Positions 33,310 to 40,950 of a stretch of 64,000 nucleotides of DNA are shown here, one piece after another. Every line of letters begins with the position of its first letter. The first letter of the stretch is position 1. Source of the DNA: CAVUAT01 sp963739545 (GTDB taxonomy: Bacteria > Actinomycetota > Thermoleophilia > Solirubrobacterales > 70-9). A program made the translations under genes and the position numbers. Under the pieces are notes generated by a model that saw nothing but the letters and a program-made list of their open reading frames with translations, was not told where the DNA came from and did not search any database. Location: positions 186,001 through 250,000 of the forward strand of contig CAVUAT010000014.1 of the NCBI GenBank assembly GCA_963739545.1. The letters run 5' to 3'.

Positions 33310-34188
33310 ATGAAGGTCAAGGTCTGGGGGGCCCGCGGCTCCGTGCCCGCTCCCGGCCCGGAGATGAACCGCTACGGCGGCAACACCTCCTGCGTCGAGC
33401 TCGAGCTCTCGGACGGGTCGACCCTGATTCTCGACGCCGGCACGGGGATCCGCGGCCTGGGAGTCGGCATCGCCAAGAAGCTCCCGAAGATCAACATCCT
33501 GCTCACCCATCTGCACCTCGACCACATCCAGGGGCTGATGTTCTTCGCGCCCTGCTTCCAGTCCGACACCGCGATCACGATCTGGGGGCCCTCGTCGCCC
33601 GAGGCATCGCTCGAGGAGAGGATCGCGCGCTACATCTCGGCGCCGCTCTCCCCGGTCGAGGTTCGCGAGCTCCCGTGCGAGGTCTCGTTCGTCGACACGC
33701 CCGCGACCGAGTGGGAGATCGGGCCGGCGAGGATCCGGGCGGAGTCAGTCACTCACCGCGGCCCGACCCTCGGCTACCGGATCACCGACGGCGACTCCAC
33801 GCTCGCCTACATCTCGGACCACGAGCCGGGCCTCGGCGCACCGCTCGACACGCTCGAGCCCGAGTGGATCTCGGGCTACGACCTCGCCCGCGGCGCAGAC
33901 CTGCTGATCCACGACTGCCAGTACACCGACGAGGAGTACCCCGACCACGTCGGCTGGGGCCACTCGAAGCTGACCGACACCCTGACCTTCGCGCGCCGCG
34001 TCGAGGTCAAGCGGCTGTTGCTCTTCCACCACGACCCCCTGCACTCCGACGAGTTCCTCGACCGCTTCAGCGGCGAGGCGGCCGAGCGCTGGGTCGAGCT
34101 CGGCGGCGAGCCCGGCACGATCGAGATGGCCGCCGAGCGCCAGGAGATCGAGCTTGGCGCCGCAACCCCGACCCTCGCCGCAACATAA
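33310..34188 (+). CDS. MBL-fold metallohydrolase (PhnP/ZiPD-like)
   Basis: 292 residues. VWGARGSVPAPGPEMNRYGGNTSC is the usual opening of cyclic-phosphodiesterase-like MBL enzymes; HLHLDH at 67-72, SDHEPG, HDCQYTDEEY and FHHDP complete the metal site. Likely hydrolyses a phosphodiester; the natural substrate is not evident. Preceded by a PAS gene and followed by a hairpin terminator. Confidence 0.85.
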   Translation: MKVKVWGARGSVPAPGPEMNRYGGNTSCVELELSDGSTLILDAGTGIRGLGVGIAKKLPKINILLTHLHLDHIQGLMFFAPCFQSDTAITIWGPSSPEASLEERIARYISAPLSPVEVRELPCEVSFVDTPATEWEIGPARIRAESVTHRGPTLGYRITDGDSTLAYISDHEPGLGAPLDTLEPEWISGYDLARGADLLIHDCQYTDEEYPDHVGWGHSKLTDTLTFARRVEVKRLLLFHHDPLHSDEFLDRFSGEAAERWVELGGEPGTIEMAAERQEIELGAATPTLAAT

Positions 34189-34191
34189 GGG

Positions 34192-34242
34192 CCGCCGCTT
34201 ACGCGGCGGAGTGCCGCTATCGCGGCAGCTAGCGGTTTTCCT
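34192..34242 (+). terminator. Tandem hairpin terminator
   Basis: CCGCCGC-TTAC-GCGGCGG at 34192-34209 is followed by TGCCGC-TATC-GCGGCA, overlapping an alternative CCGCTA...TAGCGG stem that runs into TTTTCC. It lies just after the MBL hydrolase stop and before the convergent amidase stop. Confidence 0.75.
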
Positions 34243-34244
34243 TG

Positions 34245-35648
34245 CTAGAGCGCGGGGCGCCGCTCATTCCAGGGGCGCTCGGACTCGAGCTGCGCGGCGA
34301 GCGAGAGCAGGGTCGCCTCGTCGTTGGGCGGCGCCACGAGCTGTACCGCGAGCGGCAGCCCCTCGGAGCTGAGCCCCGCCGGCACGCTGGCGGCGGGCTG
34401 GCCGGTGTGGTTGAACGCGACCGCGTAGGGATAGAAGCGGCTCTCGCCCAGCAGCGTGCGCAGCGCCCCGTGCCCGCTGAAGCGGCCGACCTCGAACGCG
34501 GGCCCGGCCGTCATCGGGGTCAACAGCACGTCGGCATCGTCGAAGATCCCGTTGATTCGGTTGCGATCGGCGCCCTCGAGGCGGATCGAGCGCCGAACCG
34601 CCCAACCGGGGGCGATCACCTTGGCGATGCGGCTGTAGCCGCGGGTAAGCGACTCGAGGCGCTCGCGGTGGGGCACGGCTTCGATGTCCTCGGCGATGCC
34701 TCCGACGTAACGGGCCGAGATCTGGTTGCCGACCATCCCCCAATCGGGGTCGCGCCACGTCACCGAGTGCCCGAGCGATTCCAGGAGCTCGGCGGTCTCG
34801 GTGACCAGGCGGCGCGAGTCGTCGCCGAGCAGCGGCGGGGCGACTGCGCGCGGCGGCTTCACGGTGACCGCGATGCGAAGCTTCCCCGGCGCCGACGAAG
34901 CGGCCTGGCTGAACGAGCGCTCCGGAGACGGGGGCGAGCTCGACGACCACGCCGGGCCGGCGGTGACCGCGTCGAGGAAGAGCGCGGTGTCCGCGACCGT
35001 GTGGCTGATGCAGCCGTTCACCGACATCCCGCTCCAGTGCTCGGTGTCGATCGGCACGCGGTTTCGCTGCGGCTTCAACCCGAACAGGCCCGTGTGGGCT
35101 GCCGGGTACCGGATCGATCCCGCGCCGTCGGAGGCGTGGGCGATCGCGGCGAGCCCGGCGGATACCGCTGCGCTGCTGCCGCCGCTGGAGCCGCCCGGGG
35201 TGCGGCTCGTGTCCCACGGATTGCGGGTGATGCCGTTGGTCTTGGTCTCCGTGTAGCCGTGGATCGCCAGCTCGGGAAGGTTCGTCTTGCCGAGGATCAC
35301 GGCCCCAGCCCCTCGGATCCGCTCGACGAGGAAGGAATCGGCGCTCGCCGGCTCGTCGAAGCCCGCGGTGCCGAGCCCGGTCACGTCGCCCTCGACGTCG
35401 AGGGTGTCCTTGATCGCAACCGGGACCCCGAGCAGATGGGCGTCCTCCTTGGAGGCGAGCCGCTTGTCAGCCGCGTCGGCCTCGGCAAGCGCGCGCTCGC
35501 CCCAGACGTCGCGATAGGAGTTCAGCGCGGGGTCGACGCGCTCGATGCGCTCGAGGTATAGCTCGGTCAGCTCGCGCGAGGAGGCCTCGCCGGCCCTCAA
35601 CATCTCTGCCTGGCGGGCCGCTCCCGCGTAGGCGATCTCGTCGCTCAT
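34245..35648 (-). CDS. Amidase-signature family amidase
   Basis: 467 residues. Lys80 in GVPVAIKDT, the cis-Ser in PGGSSGGSSAA (154-155) and the nucleophile Ser178 in ASDGAGSIRYPA form the Ser-cisSer-Lys triad. It hydrolyses an amide; no GatB/C partner lies next to it and the tRNA-amidotransferase role is unlikely. Divergent from the RTX-like gene. Substrate unknown. Confidence 0.92.
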   Translation of the reverse strand: MSDEIAYAGAARQAEMLRAGEASSRELTELYLERIERVDPALNSYRDVWGERALAEADAADKRLASKEDAHLLGVPVAIKDTLDVEGDVTGLGTAGFDEPASADSFLVERIRGAGAVILGKTNLPELAIHGYTETKTNGITRNPWDTSRTPGGSSGGSSAAVSAGLAAIAHASDGAGSIRYPAAHTGLFGLKPQRNRVPIDTEHWSGMSVNGCISHTVADTALFLDAVTAGPAWSSSSPPSPERSFSQAASSAPGKLRIAVTVKPPRAVAPPLLGDDSRRLVTETAELLESLGHSVTWRDPDWGMVGNQISARYVGGIAEDIEAVPHRERLESLTRGYSRIAKVIAPGWAVRRSIRLEGADRNRINGIFDDADVLLTPMTAGPAFEVGRFSGHGALRTLLGESRFYPYAVAFNHTGQPAASVPAGLSSEGLPLAVQLVAPPNDEATLLSLAAQLESERPWNERRPAL

Positions 35649-35688
35649 CAGGTGCCCCTCACCGGCCCAACGCTATCCAAGCGAGGGC

Positions 35689-35725
35689 ATCGCCGATTGC
35701 GGGAAGCCCGCAACTCCGCGGCGAT
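35689..35725 (+). repeat. Nested hairpin in 5' region of RTX-like gene
   Basis: ATCGCCG and CGGCGAT enclose a perfect TTGCGGG-AAG-CCCGCAA stem. It lies 46 nt before the RTX-like ATG, in the divergent region with the amidase. It may be a transcript-stabilising or regulatory structure; no riboswitch class is recognised. Confidence 0.5.
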
Positions 35726-35771
35726 CAACCTGTTCTCAACATTGCAAACGCCTATCCCAGGGAGGGATCGG

Positions 35772-36473
35772 ATGCGAAAGATCAAGCGCAGGGCTCTCGT
35801 CTTGGTCGCAGTCGGAGGCCTCGCCGCAGTGACGGCAGCGTCTGCGCTGGCGGCGGTGGTCGAGGGAACCGACAACGACGACCAGCTCTTCGGGACCAAT
35901 CAGAGCGACCTCGTTCTCGCCAAGGCAGGCAACGACTCGGTTTTCTCACAGGGCGGCAACGACTCGGTCGACGCGGGCGACGGCAACGACACCGTCTTCG
36001 GCGGCCAGGGTCGCGACACGATCAGCGGCGGGCTCGGCGACGACACCGTCGATGCCGGCCAGGGCCGCGACACGGCCTTCGGCCAGGAGGGCAACGACAC
36101 GGTTCTCGGACGCCAGGGAGCCGACGAGGTGCGCGGCCGCGCGGGGGATGACATCGTCCGCGGCGGCAAGGGCGCCGACGTCGTCTTCGCGGGCCCGGGC
36201 GTGGACACCACCTTCGGAGGCCCGGGAAGCGACCTCATGTTCGCGCTCGCCCAAAGCGACGCGGCACTGCCCGGAGGAGACACCCTCTCGGCCGGCCGAG
36301 GCAATGACGTCGTCCGCGTGAGCGACGGCGAGCCCGACAAGGTCGACTGCGGCCAGGGCCGCCGCGATCGGGTCATCGTCGACCCGGGCAACCTCGACCA
36401 GGTCAGCAACTGCGAGCTGATCGAGGTGCGACCGCCCCGCGCGGCCGACGACGATCAGGAAGTGGCTCAGTAG
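35772..36473 (+). CDS. Secreted RTX-like calcium-binding repeat protein
   Basis: 233 residues from ATG at 35772 behind GGAGGG. A signal peptide (KIKRRALVLVAVGGLAAVTA) is followed by about ten nine-residue repeats of the GGxGNDxxx/GGxGxDxhx type (AGDGNDTVF, GGLGDDTVD, GGKGADVVF) that normally bind Ca2+ in a parallel beta-roll. The end has a Cys pair (DKVDCGQGRRDRV, VSNCELIEV). It is short, without lipase or protease domain, so probably structural or adhesive (inference). Confidence 0.85.
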   Translation: MRKIKRRALVLVAVGGLAAVTAASALAAVVEGTDNDDQLFGTNQSDLVLAKAGNDSVFSQGGNDSVDAGDGNDTVFGGQGRDTISGGLGDDTVDAGQGRDTAFGQEGNDTVLGRQGADEVRGRAGDDIVRGGKGADVVFAGPGVDTTFGGPGSDLMFALAQSDAALPGGDTLSAGRGNDVVRVSDGEPDKVDCGQGRRDRVIVDPGNLDQVSNCELIEVRPPRAADDDQEVAQ

Positions 36474-36502
36474 CACCGGATTCTCTCTCCGCATACCCAG
36501 GC

Positions 36503-36526
36503 GAGGGGGGCCGCTCGGCCCCCCTC
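36503..36526 (+). terminator. GC-rich hairpin terminator
   Basis: GAGGGGGGCCG-CT-CGGCCCCCCTC followed by GTTAATT ends the RTX-like transcription unit 29 nt after its stop codon. Confidence 0.85.
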
Positions 36527-36533
36527 GTTAATT

Positions 36534-36565
36534 GCGGCGTTCCCCCGCATGCGGGGGAACGCCGC
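36534..36565. repeat. Perfect 32-bp palindrome, CATG centre
   Basis: GCGGCGTTCCCCCGC pairs with GCGGGGGAACGCCGC around a centre CATG/ATGCGG; every base pairs. The YATG-CGG centre is identical to the start-codon hairpins at 28161 and 45640. No AbiEi-type reading frame follows; the downstream element is the c-di-AMP riboswitch. It may be a solo copy of that element or simply a second terminator. Confidence 0.7.
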
Positions 36566-36613
36566 ATGCGGGCTACGCCCGCCTCCAGTTGAAAGTTCAC
36601 TCCCAGCGCAACT

Positions 36614-36790
36614 TTGGCGTCTGGTTACGGTTTCGGTGTCGAACTGCCGAGTCCCATGCGTACGCGCGCGGGAACGGGGGACCCAGAGGCGCCGAATCCA
36701 GGCGCCAGGGGCGAATCTCAGGCAAAGACCGCCTGGTAGCGCCGCAAGCACGTGCGTCGCGAGCCCGACAGCTAACCCCGTAGGCGCAGC
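36614..36790 (+). promoter_or_regulatory. c-di-AMP riboswitch (ydaO/yuaA type)
   Basis: Conserved blocks of the class appear in order: GGTTACGG near the 5' end, ACGGGGGACCCA, CCGAATCC, GGGGCGAATCTCAGG with CGCCTGGTAG, and the hallmark CCCGACAGCTAACCCCGTAG at the 3' end. GCGTCT..TACGG and CCGTAGGCGC form P1. It ends about 87 nt before an M23 peptidase. Class knowledge: these switches turn off cell-wall hydrolase and K+/osmolyte genes when c-di-AMP is high. Confidence 0.88.
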
Positions 36791-36876
36791 CGGCCCCGGA
36801 CGCGCGAGCCGCGCGAATAGCGCGGCGAAGTCAGGTGTCGGTGGAGGAGCCGGCGTGAAACACAGAAAGGGCACAG

Positions 36877-37719
36877 ATGCACCAGCGGGAAACGACGATG
36901 TTCGTCTGGGCGATCCGGGTCACGGTCGTGGCCTTCCTCGCCGTGCTCGCGCTGATCAGCGCGACGTCCGACGCCAAGGCCGGTATCGGGTTCGAGTACG
37001 CGAAATCCAGCTCGCGTCAGATCTTCTCGGGTGCCCCCGTGGCGTTCCAGTTCGAGCTCCGCGGGAGCGTGGCGCGCGACCTGAACGTCGAGGTCGTCCG
37101 CAAGGGCGCCGGCGTCGTGACGTCGATCCCGGCGTCCGCCCTACCCGCCGGCACCCCCCTGGCGGTCGACTGGAGCGGGCTGAACGTGAACGGCAAGCCT
37201 GCCAAGCCCGGCTCCTACGCCTTCAAGGTCCGAAACCCCACCACGGGCAAGGTCACCCGGATGAAGCGGGTGCGAGGCAAGCGCAACTTCTCCGTGCGTG
37301 GAGCGGTGTTCCCCGTCCAGGGCCCTTACAGCTTCGGCAGCGCGGGCGCTCGCTTCGGCGCGGGACGCAGCGGCCACAGCCACCAGGGCCAGGACGTGCT
37401 CGCCTCGTGCGGCGTCCCCCTCGTCTCGCCCGAGCGCGGCACGGTCGTCGCCCGCAACTTCCAGGCATCGGCGGGCAACTACGTCGTCGTCAAGCTCGCG
37501 GGCTCGGACCAGGACGCCGTGTTCATGCACCTGCAGAAGCCCTCGTGGGCGACGGTCGGGACGAGCGTCTTCCCCGGCCAGCAGATCGGCAGGGTCGGCG
37601 CGACCGGCAACGCTCAGGGCTGCCACCTGCACTTCGAGCTTTGGACCTCGCCCGGCTGGTACACCGGCGGCGCGCCGTATGACCCGCTGCCGACGCTGAT
37701 GGCCTGGGCGAAGGGCTGA
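36877..37719 (+). CDS. Secreted M23-family (LytM) peptidase
   Basis: 280 residues, ATG at 36877 after AAAGGG. A signal helix (VWAIRVTVVAFLAVLALISA) is followed by a beta domain with FlgD-like VDWSGLNVNGKPAKPGSYAFK and then the LytM fold: GHSHQGQD with His169 and Asp173, FMHLQ and GCHLHFELW with His250/252. It cleaves peptidoglycan cross-bridges outside the membrane. A c-di-AMP riboswitch lies in its leader, tying wall remodelling to that second messenger. Confidence 0.92.
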   Translation: MHQRETTMFVWAIRVTVVAFLAVLALISATSDAKAGIGFEYAKSSSRQIFSGAPVAFQFELRGSVARDLNVEVVRKGAGVVTSIPASALPAGTPLAVDWSGLNVNGKPAKPGSYAFKVRNPTTGKVTRMKRVRGKRNFSVRGAVFPVQGPYSFGSAGARFGAGRSGHSHQGQDVLASCGVPLVSPERGTVVARNFQASAGNYVVVKLAGSDQDAVFMHLQKPSWATVGTSVFPGQQIGRVGATGNAQGCHLHFELWTSPGWYTGGAPYDPLPTLMAWAKG

Positions 37720-37740
37720 GCCGAGCCAGGCCGCAGTGGC

Positions 37741-38487
37741 CTACTGCTGCGCCAGGATCTTCGCTTTCTCGCGCTCGAACTCGGCGTCGTTGATCGCGCC
37801 GGACTCACGCAGCTTCTGAAGCCGCTCGATCTTGCCGATCGCATCGCCGCCGCCCGTGGCGGCAGCGGTTCCGGGGCTCGCCGAGCCCCATTTCATGGTC
37901 TGACCGACCTGACCGGCCGACTGGGCGTTGTCGAGGCCGGTCTTCATGCGCCCGAAGACCGACCCACCCATCGACCCGAGGCCGCTCATCGCGCCGGCGG
38001 CCGCGGCCGGGCTCTCGTCGCGAGGGCTCGCAAGGCCCTCGATGGAGTTCCAGATCGCGAACAGCAGCACCGGCGCACCCATCACCAGGAACGTGATCCC
38101 GACGATCATGCCGCCCAGCTCCCCGTCCTCCCCGATCGTGTCGTTGTTCAGTGCCGTGTAGAGCATCGTCGCGCCGGTGGCGGTGAAGAAGATGCCCCAG
38201 GCCATCGCCCCGAGGCCAAAGAAGCCGACGCTCGAGCGGCGGCGGCCCCACGGCGGCTCGCCGCGGAAGGCGAAGATCGCAGCGCCGATCAGCCCGGCGA
38301 AGATCGACCCGGTGAGCAACAGCATGTCCGTGCCCACGCCCTCGGGGCAGGGTCTGGAGATCTCAAACGGCGTGTTGCCCGAGGCGCAGGTCCCGATCTC
38401 GAGCAGCTCGATCAGCTTCAGGTTGAAGACGATGATCGCGCCGAAGAACAGCACCAGCCCGACGCCCGCCTTGATGATGTAGCCCAT
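37741..38487 (-). CDS. Membrane protein with C-terminal SHOCT domain
   Basis: 248 residues. Four hydrophobic helices (AGVGLVLFFGAIIVFNL, LLTGSIFAGLIGAAIFAF, AMAWGIFFTATGATMLYTA, GITFLVMGAPVLLFAIW) with a Cys pair in the first loop, a disordered Gly/Ala linker and a C-terminal IERLQKLRESGAINDAEFE, the SHOCT (short C-terminal) motif. SHOCT modules act in oligomerisation or binding. Function otherwise unknown. Confidence 0.8.
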   Translation of the reverse strand: MGYIIKAGVGLVLFFGAIIVFNLKLIELLEIGTCASGNTPFEISRPCPEGVGTDMLLLTGSIFAGLIGAAIFAFRGEPPWGRRRSSVGFFGLGAMAWGIFFTATGATMLYTALNNDTIGEDGELGGMIVGITFLVMGAPVLLFAIWNSIEGLASPRDESPAAAAGAMSGLGSMGGSVFGRMKTGLDNAQSAGQVGQTMKWGSASPGTAAATGGGDAIGKIERLQKLRESGAINDAEFEREKAKILAQQ

Positions 38488-38515
38488 GCGGGCGGCAGCC
38501 TATATCGCGCCGCCG

Positions 38516-38968
38516 TCAACCGCGCCTGAACCAGCGCCGGCGGTTTCGGCGCAGCGCCAGACGCACCAGCTCGCGGTCGTGGTCGTAGGTGAGGAGGTTC
38601 TGGGCCTCTCGCCCGGTCAGCCAGCGCAGCTCGTCGACCTCGTCGTGCGGGCTGAACTTCCCTTCGCCGGGGATCATCAGCCAGTATCGGACCAGCTTGC
38701 TCCGCGCCTTGCGATCGAGGTAGGAGACCGACGGCAGCTCCTCCACCACCTGGCACTCGAACCCCGTCTCCTCGCGCACCTCGCGCAGGGCCGCCTCCTC
38801 GAAGCCCTCGCCCTCTTCGAGCTTGCCCTTCGGCAGAGACCAGTCCATGTACTTGGGCCGGTGGATGACCGCGACCCTGGTACGGCCATCGTCACCGCGC
38901 AGGACGACGCCGCCGGCGGCGCTGATGTCCGGTTCCGCATCGCTCGTCTGCAGCTTTCGCCGTGCCAC
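38516..38968 (-). CDS. NUDIX hydrolase
   Basis: About 150 residues from GTG at 38968. The NUDIX box GKLEEGEGFEEAALREVREE followed by TGFE is complete. RVAVIHRPKYMDWSLPKGK before it resembles MutT/Ap4A-type enzymes that lack a specific purine pocket. It hydrolyses a nucleoside diphosphate derivative; the C-terminal helix is Arg-rich. A longer frame exists upstream, but conserved sequence starts near ARRKLQTSD. Divergent from the small Cys protein. Confidence 0.85.
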   Translation of the reverse strand: MARRKLQTSDAEPDISAAGGVVLRGDDGRTRVAVIHRPKYMDWSLPKGKLEEGEGFEEAALREVREETGFECQVVEELPSVSYLDRKARSKLVRYWLMIPGEGKFSPHDEVDELRWLTGREAQNLLTYDHDRELVRLALRRNRRRWFRRG

Positions 38969-39031
38969 GGCGCGAAAGGGTACGCGAGCGGCCCCCCGGC
39001 ATCCATCCGGGGCGCCCGCAACCATTCTCGG

Positions 39032-39247
39032 GTGCTCCTCGCGAAGATCATCTGCTCGGACCCCGAGTGCACCGAAGAGGTCGAGATCGCCGTCGAGCTG
39101 CTCGACGAGCTCGACGGCCTCAGCTGCGAATGCGGCTACGGCTACGTGCTGCTGAGCGTCTCAGAGCGCGCCGAGCCCGGCGAGGTCGTGGAGATTGCGA
39201 CGCTTCGAAGCACCGCGCGCCCGGGCTCAGCGCGCCGCGCCGCGTAG
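39032..39247 (+). CDS. Small Cys-pair protein, 71 aa
   Basis: GTG at 39032 starts MLLAKIICSDPECTEEVEIA. Two Cys pairs (CSDPEC and CECG) separated by an acidic helix could bind one zinc. GYGYVLLSVSERAEPGEVVE follows. No ribosome site is clear and no family is recognised. The codon use looks coding, and it is upstream of DUF429 with 34 nt spacing. Confidence 0.6.
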   Translation: MLLAKIICSDPECTEEVEIAVELLDELDGLSCECGYGYVLLSVSERAEPGEVVEIATLRSTARPGSARRAA

Positions 39248-39281
39248 GCGCCGCCTCGAAACCGTCGCATAGCATCGCGGC

Positions 39282-40043
39282 GTGCTGACCCTAGGCATCG
39301 ACCTCGCGGCGCAGCCTAAGACGACGGGGGCGTCGCTGATTGAGTGGGCGGCGGACGGGACGGCGCAGATGGCCGAGCTCGAGGTCGGCGCCGACGACGC
39401 GAGGCTGCTCGAGCTGATCGGCCGGGCCGACAAGGCGGGGATCGATGCGCCGCTCGGGTGGCCGGACGAGTTCGTCGCGGCGATCGCCTCTCACCACGAC
39501 CGGGCCGGGTGGCCCGGGCGCGGTGAGGATCAGGACGCCTACAGGTTCCGGTTGAGCTTCCGGCTCACCGACAGGCGGCTGATCGAGTCCGGCCTGCGGC
39601 GGCCGCTGAGCGTCTCGACCGACCTGATCGGTGTTGTCGCGATGCGCGCCGCCAACCTGCTCGACGAGCTCGCCGCCAGGGGCGAGCCGGTGGACCGCGC
39701 CGGCTCGGGCAGGGTGTTCGAGGCCTACCCCGCGCCCGCGATGGCGGGGTGGCGGATCAACGCCGCCGGCTACAAGAGCCGCGGCGGCGCGACGCGGCTG
39801 CCCGCCCTGCTCGACGCCCTCGAGGAGGGCATCGGCGGCCTCGGGCTCAGTCTCGCGCAGCGACGGCTGGCGAGCTCCGACCACAACGCGCTCGACGCCA
39901 TCGTCGCGTCGCTGGTCGCCCGCGCGGCCGCACTCGGGCTGACCCAGGGGCCGGAGCCTGGCGAGGCGACCGAGCGCGCGATCCGCGAGGGCTGGATCCA
40001 CATGCCGACGAACCCGATCGCAGACCTGCGGGGAGCGCCTTGA
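39282..40043 (+). CDS. DUF429 protein
   Basis: 253 residues from GTG. LTLGIDLAAQPKTTGASLIEW opens an RNase H-like fold; IDAPLGWP, RLTDRRLIESGLRRPLSVST and SGRVFEAYPAPAMAGW follow, with SSDHNALDAIVASLVAR near the end. These are the conserved blocks of DUF429, proposed to be nuclease-like; activity is unproven. The next gene's TTG start overlaps its stop. Confidence 0.85.
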   Translation: MLTLGIDLAAQPKTTGASLIEWAADGTAQMAELEVGADDARLLELIGRADKAGIDAPLGWPDEFVAAIASHHDRAGWPGRGEDQDAYRFRLSFRLTDRRLIESGLRRPLSVSTDLIGVVAMRAANLLDELAARGEPVDRAGSGRVFEAYPAPAMAGWRINAAGYKSRGGATRLPALLDALEEGIGGLGLSLAQRRLASSDHNALDAIVASLVARAAALGLTQGPEPGEATERAIREGWIHMPTNPIADLRGAP

Positions 40044-40741
40044 AGCTGAGGATCTGGCCGATCCTGCGCGACGTCTGGGGCGCCTACAGGGCGCACTGGA
40101 AGCTGCTGGTCCCGCTCGCCGCCCTGGTGCTGCTCCCGCAGACGATCGCCGATGCCTTCGTCGGCGAGATCCGCGTCGAGAAGCTCGAGAGGCTCAGCGA
40201 CCTGCTCCAGCTCGCAACCATCCCGGCCGCCCTGGCGATCAACCTCGGAGGCGAGGCGCTCTTCTCGGGCATCATCGCGGTGCTCGTGGTCAAGTGGCGA
40301 CAGGGCGAGCAGGTCGGCGACCTGCGCGCGCACGCCCGCACGATCCCCTACGGCCGCCTGATCGCAATCGACCTGCTGCTCGTGCTCGCCACCGGGGTCG
40401 GCCTGCTGCTGCTGGTGATCCCCGGCGTGTTGGCCTTCACCTACCTGCTGATCGCGCCGTCGTTGATCGAGATCAACAACTTGACCATCCGCGAGGCGAT
40501 CCGGCAGAGCATCGATCTCGTGCGGGGCAGCTTCTGGCGCGTGCTCGGCGTCGCGGTCGTCGTGCTCATCATCAGCGACACGTTGACCGCGGTGCTGGAG
40601 GCGCCGCTGCACGGAATCGAGGGCGAGATCGTCTTCAACCTCGGCGTGCACGCGCTGGTCGAGCCCTTCCAGGGCCTGGCGACGGTGCTGCTGGCGCTCG
40701 CCTTGATGGACCTGAACGGCATGAAGCCCGCAGCGGACTAG
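40040..40741 (+). CDS. Polytopic membrane protein (YciC/GDPD-membrane-domain-like)
   Basis: 233 residues from TTG at 40040, overlapping the DUF429 stop. Five or six helices, with LLLVLATGVGLLLLVIPGVL and the loop SLIEINNLTIREAIRQSIDL followed by VRGSFWRVLGV, resemble the YciC/glycerophosphodiesterase membrane domain group. Function not known. A terminator follows within 25 nt. Confidence 0.75.
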   Translation: MKLRIWPILRDVWGAYRAHWKLLVPLAALVLLPQTIADAFVGEIRVEKLERLSDLLQLATIPAALAINLGGEALFSGIIAVLVVKWRQGEQVGDLRAHARTIPYGRLIAIDLLLVLATGVGLLLLVIPGVLAFTYLLIAPSLIEINNLTIREAIRQSIDLVRGSFWRVLGVAVVVLIISDTLTAVLEAPLHGIEGEIVFNLGVHALVEPFQGLATVLLALALMDLNGMKPAAD

Positions 40742-40764
40742 GGCGAGGCCGTCTCCGGAAACGA

Positions 40765-40790
40765 AAAGACCGCCTTCCGTGGCGGCCTTT
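40765..40790 (+). terminator. Intrinsic terminator
   Basis: AAAGACCGCC-TTCCGT-GGCGGCCTTT forms a ten-position stem with one mismatch, and the 3' T-run is part of the stem. It lies 24 nt after the membrane-protein stop. Confidence 0.7.
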
Positions 40791-40914
40791 CGTCCCTACC
40801 CGTCCTGTGTTCAGCGCAGGCGGCGCCTGAGAAGAATCGCGCAGCCGGCGACGGGTTGCATCGGTGATAACCCCCCGACCCGGATGCGTAGAAAACCCTG
40901 TCGGCGCGACGACG

Positions 40915-40939
40915 GTTCGCGGCGGGCGCCCCAGGGTAG
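40915..40939 (+). promoter_or_regulatory. Possible stress-sigma promoter of betaine operon
   Basis: GTTC at 40915 and GGGTAG at 40934 are 15 nt apart, close to the SigB consensus GNNT-N14-16-GGGTAY. The gap to the proposed TTG start at 40951 is only 11 nt, which would make the message nearly leaderless, so this could be chance. Confidence 0.3.
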
Positions 40940-40950
40940 GATCGGCCACC

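Noticed and set aside
35880..36340. Short tandem repeats as a CRISPR or minisatellite
   Set aside because: They are nine-codon RTX-type repeats inside a clean reading frame, with no identical repeat-spacer structure.
36549..37682. Plus-strand frame starting inside the 36534 palindrome as a third AbiEi/DUF559 gene
   Set aside because: Its translation (MRGNAACGLRPPPVES...) has no similarity to the other two and runs through the riboswitch and M23 gene in the wrong frame.
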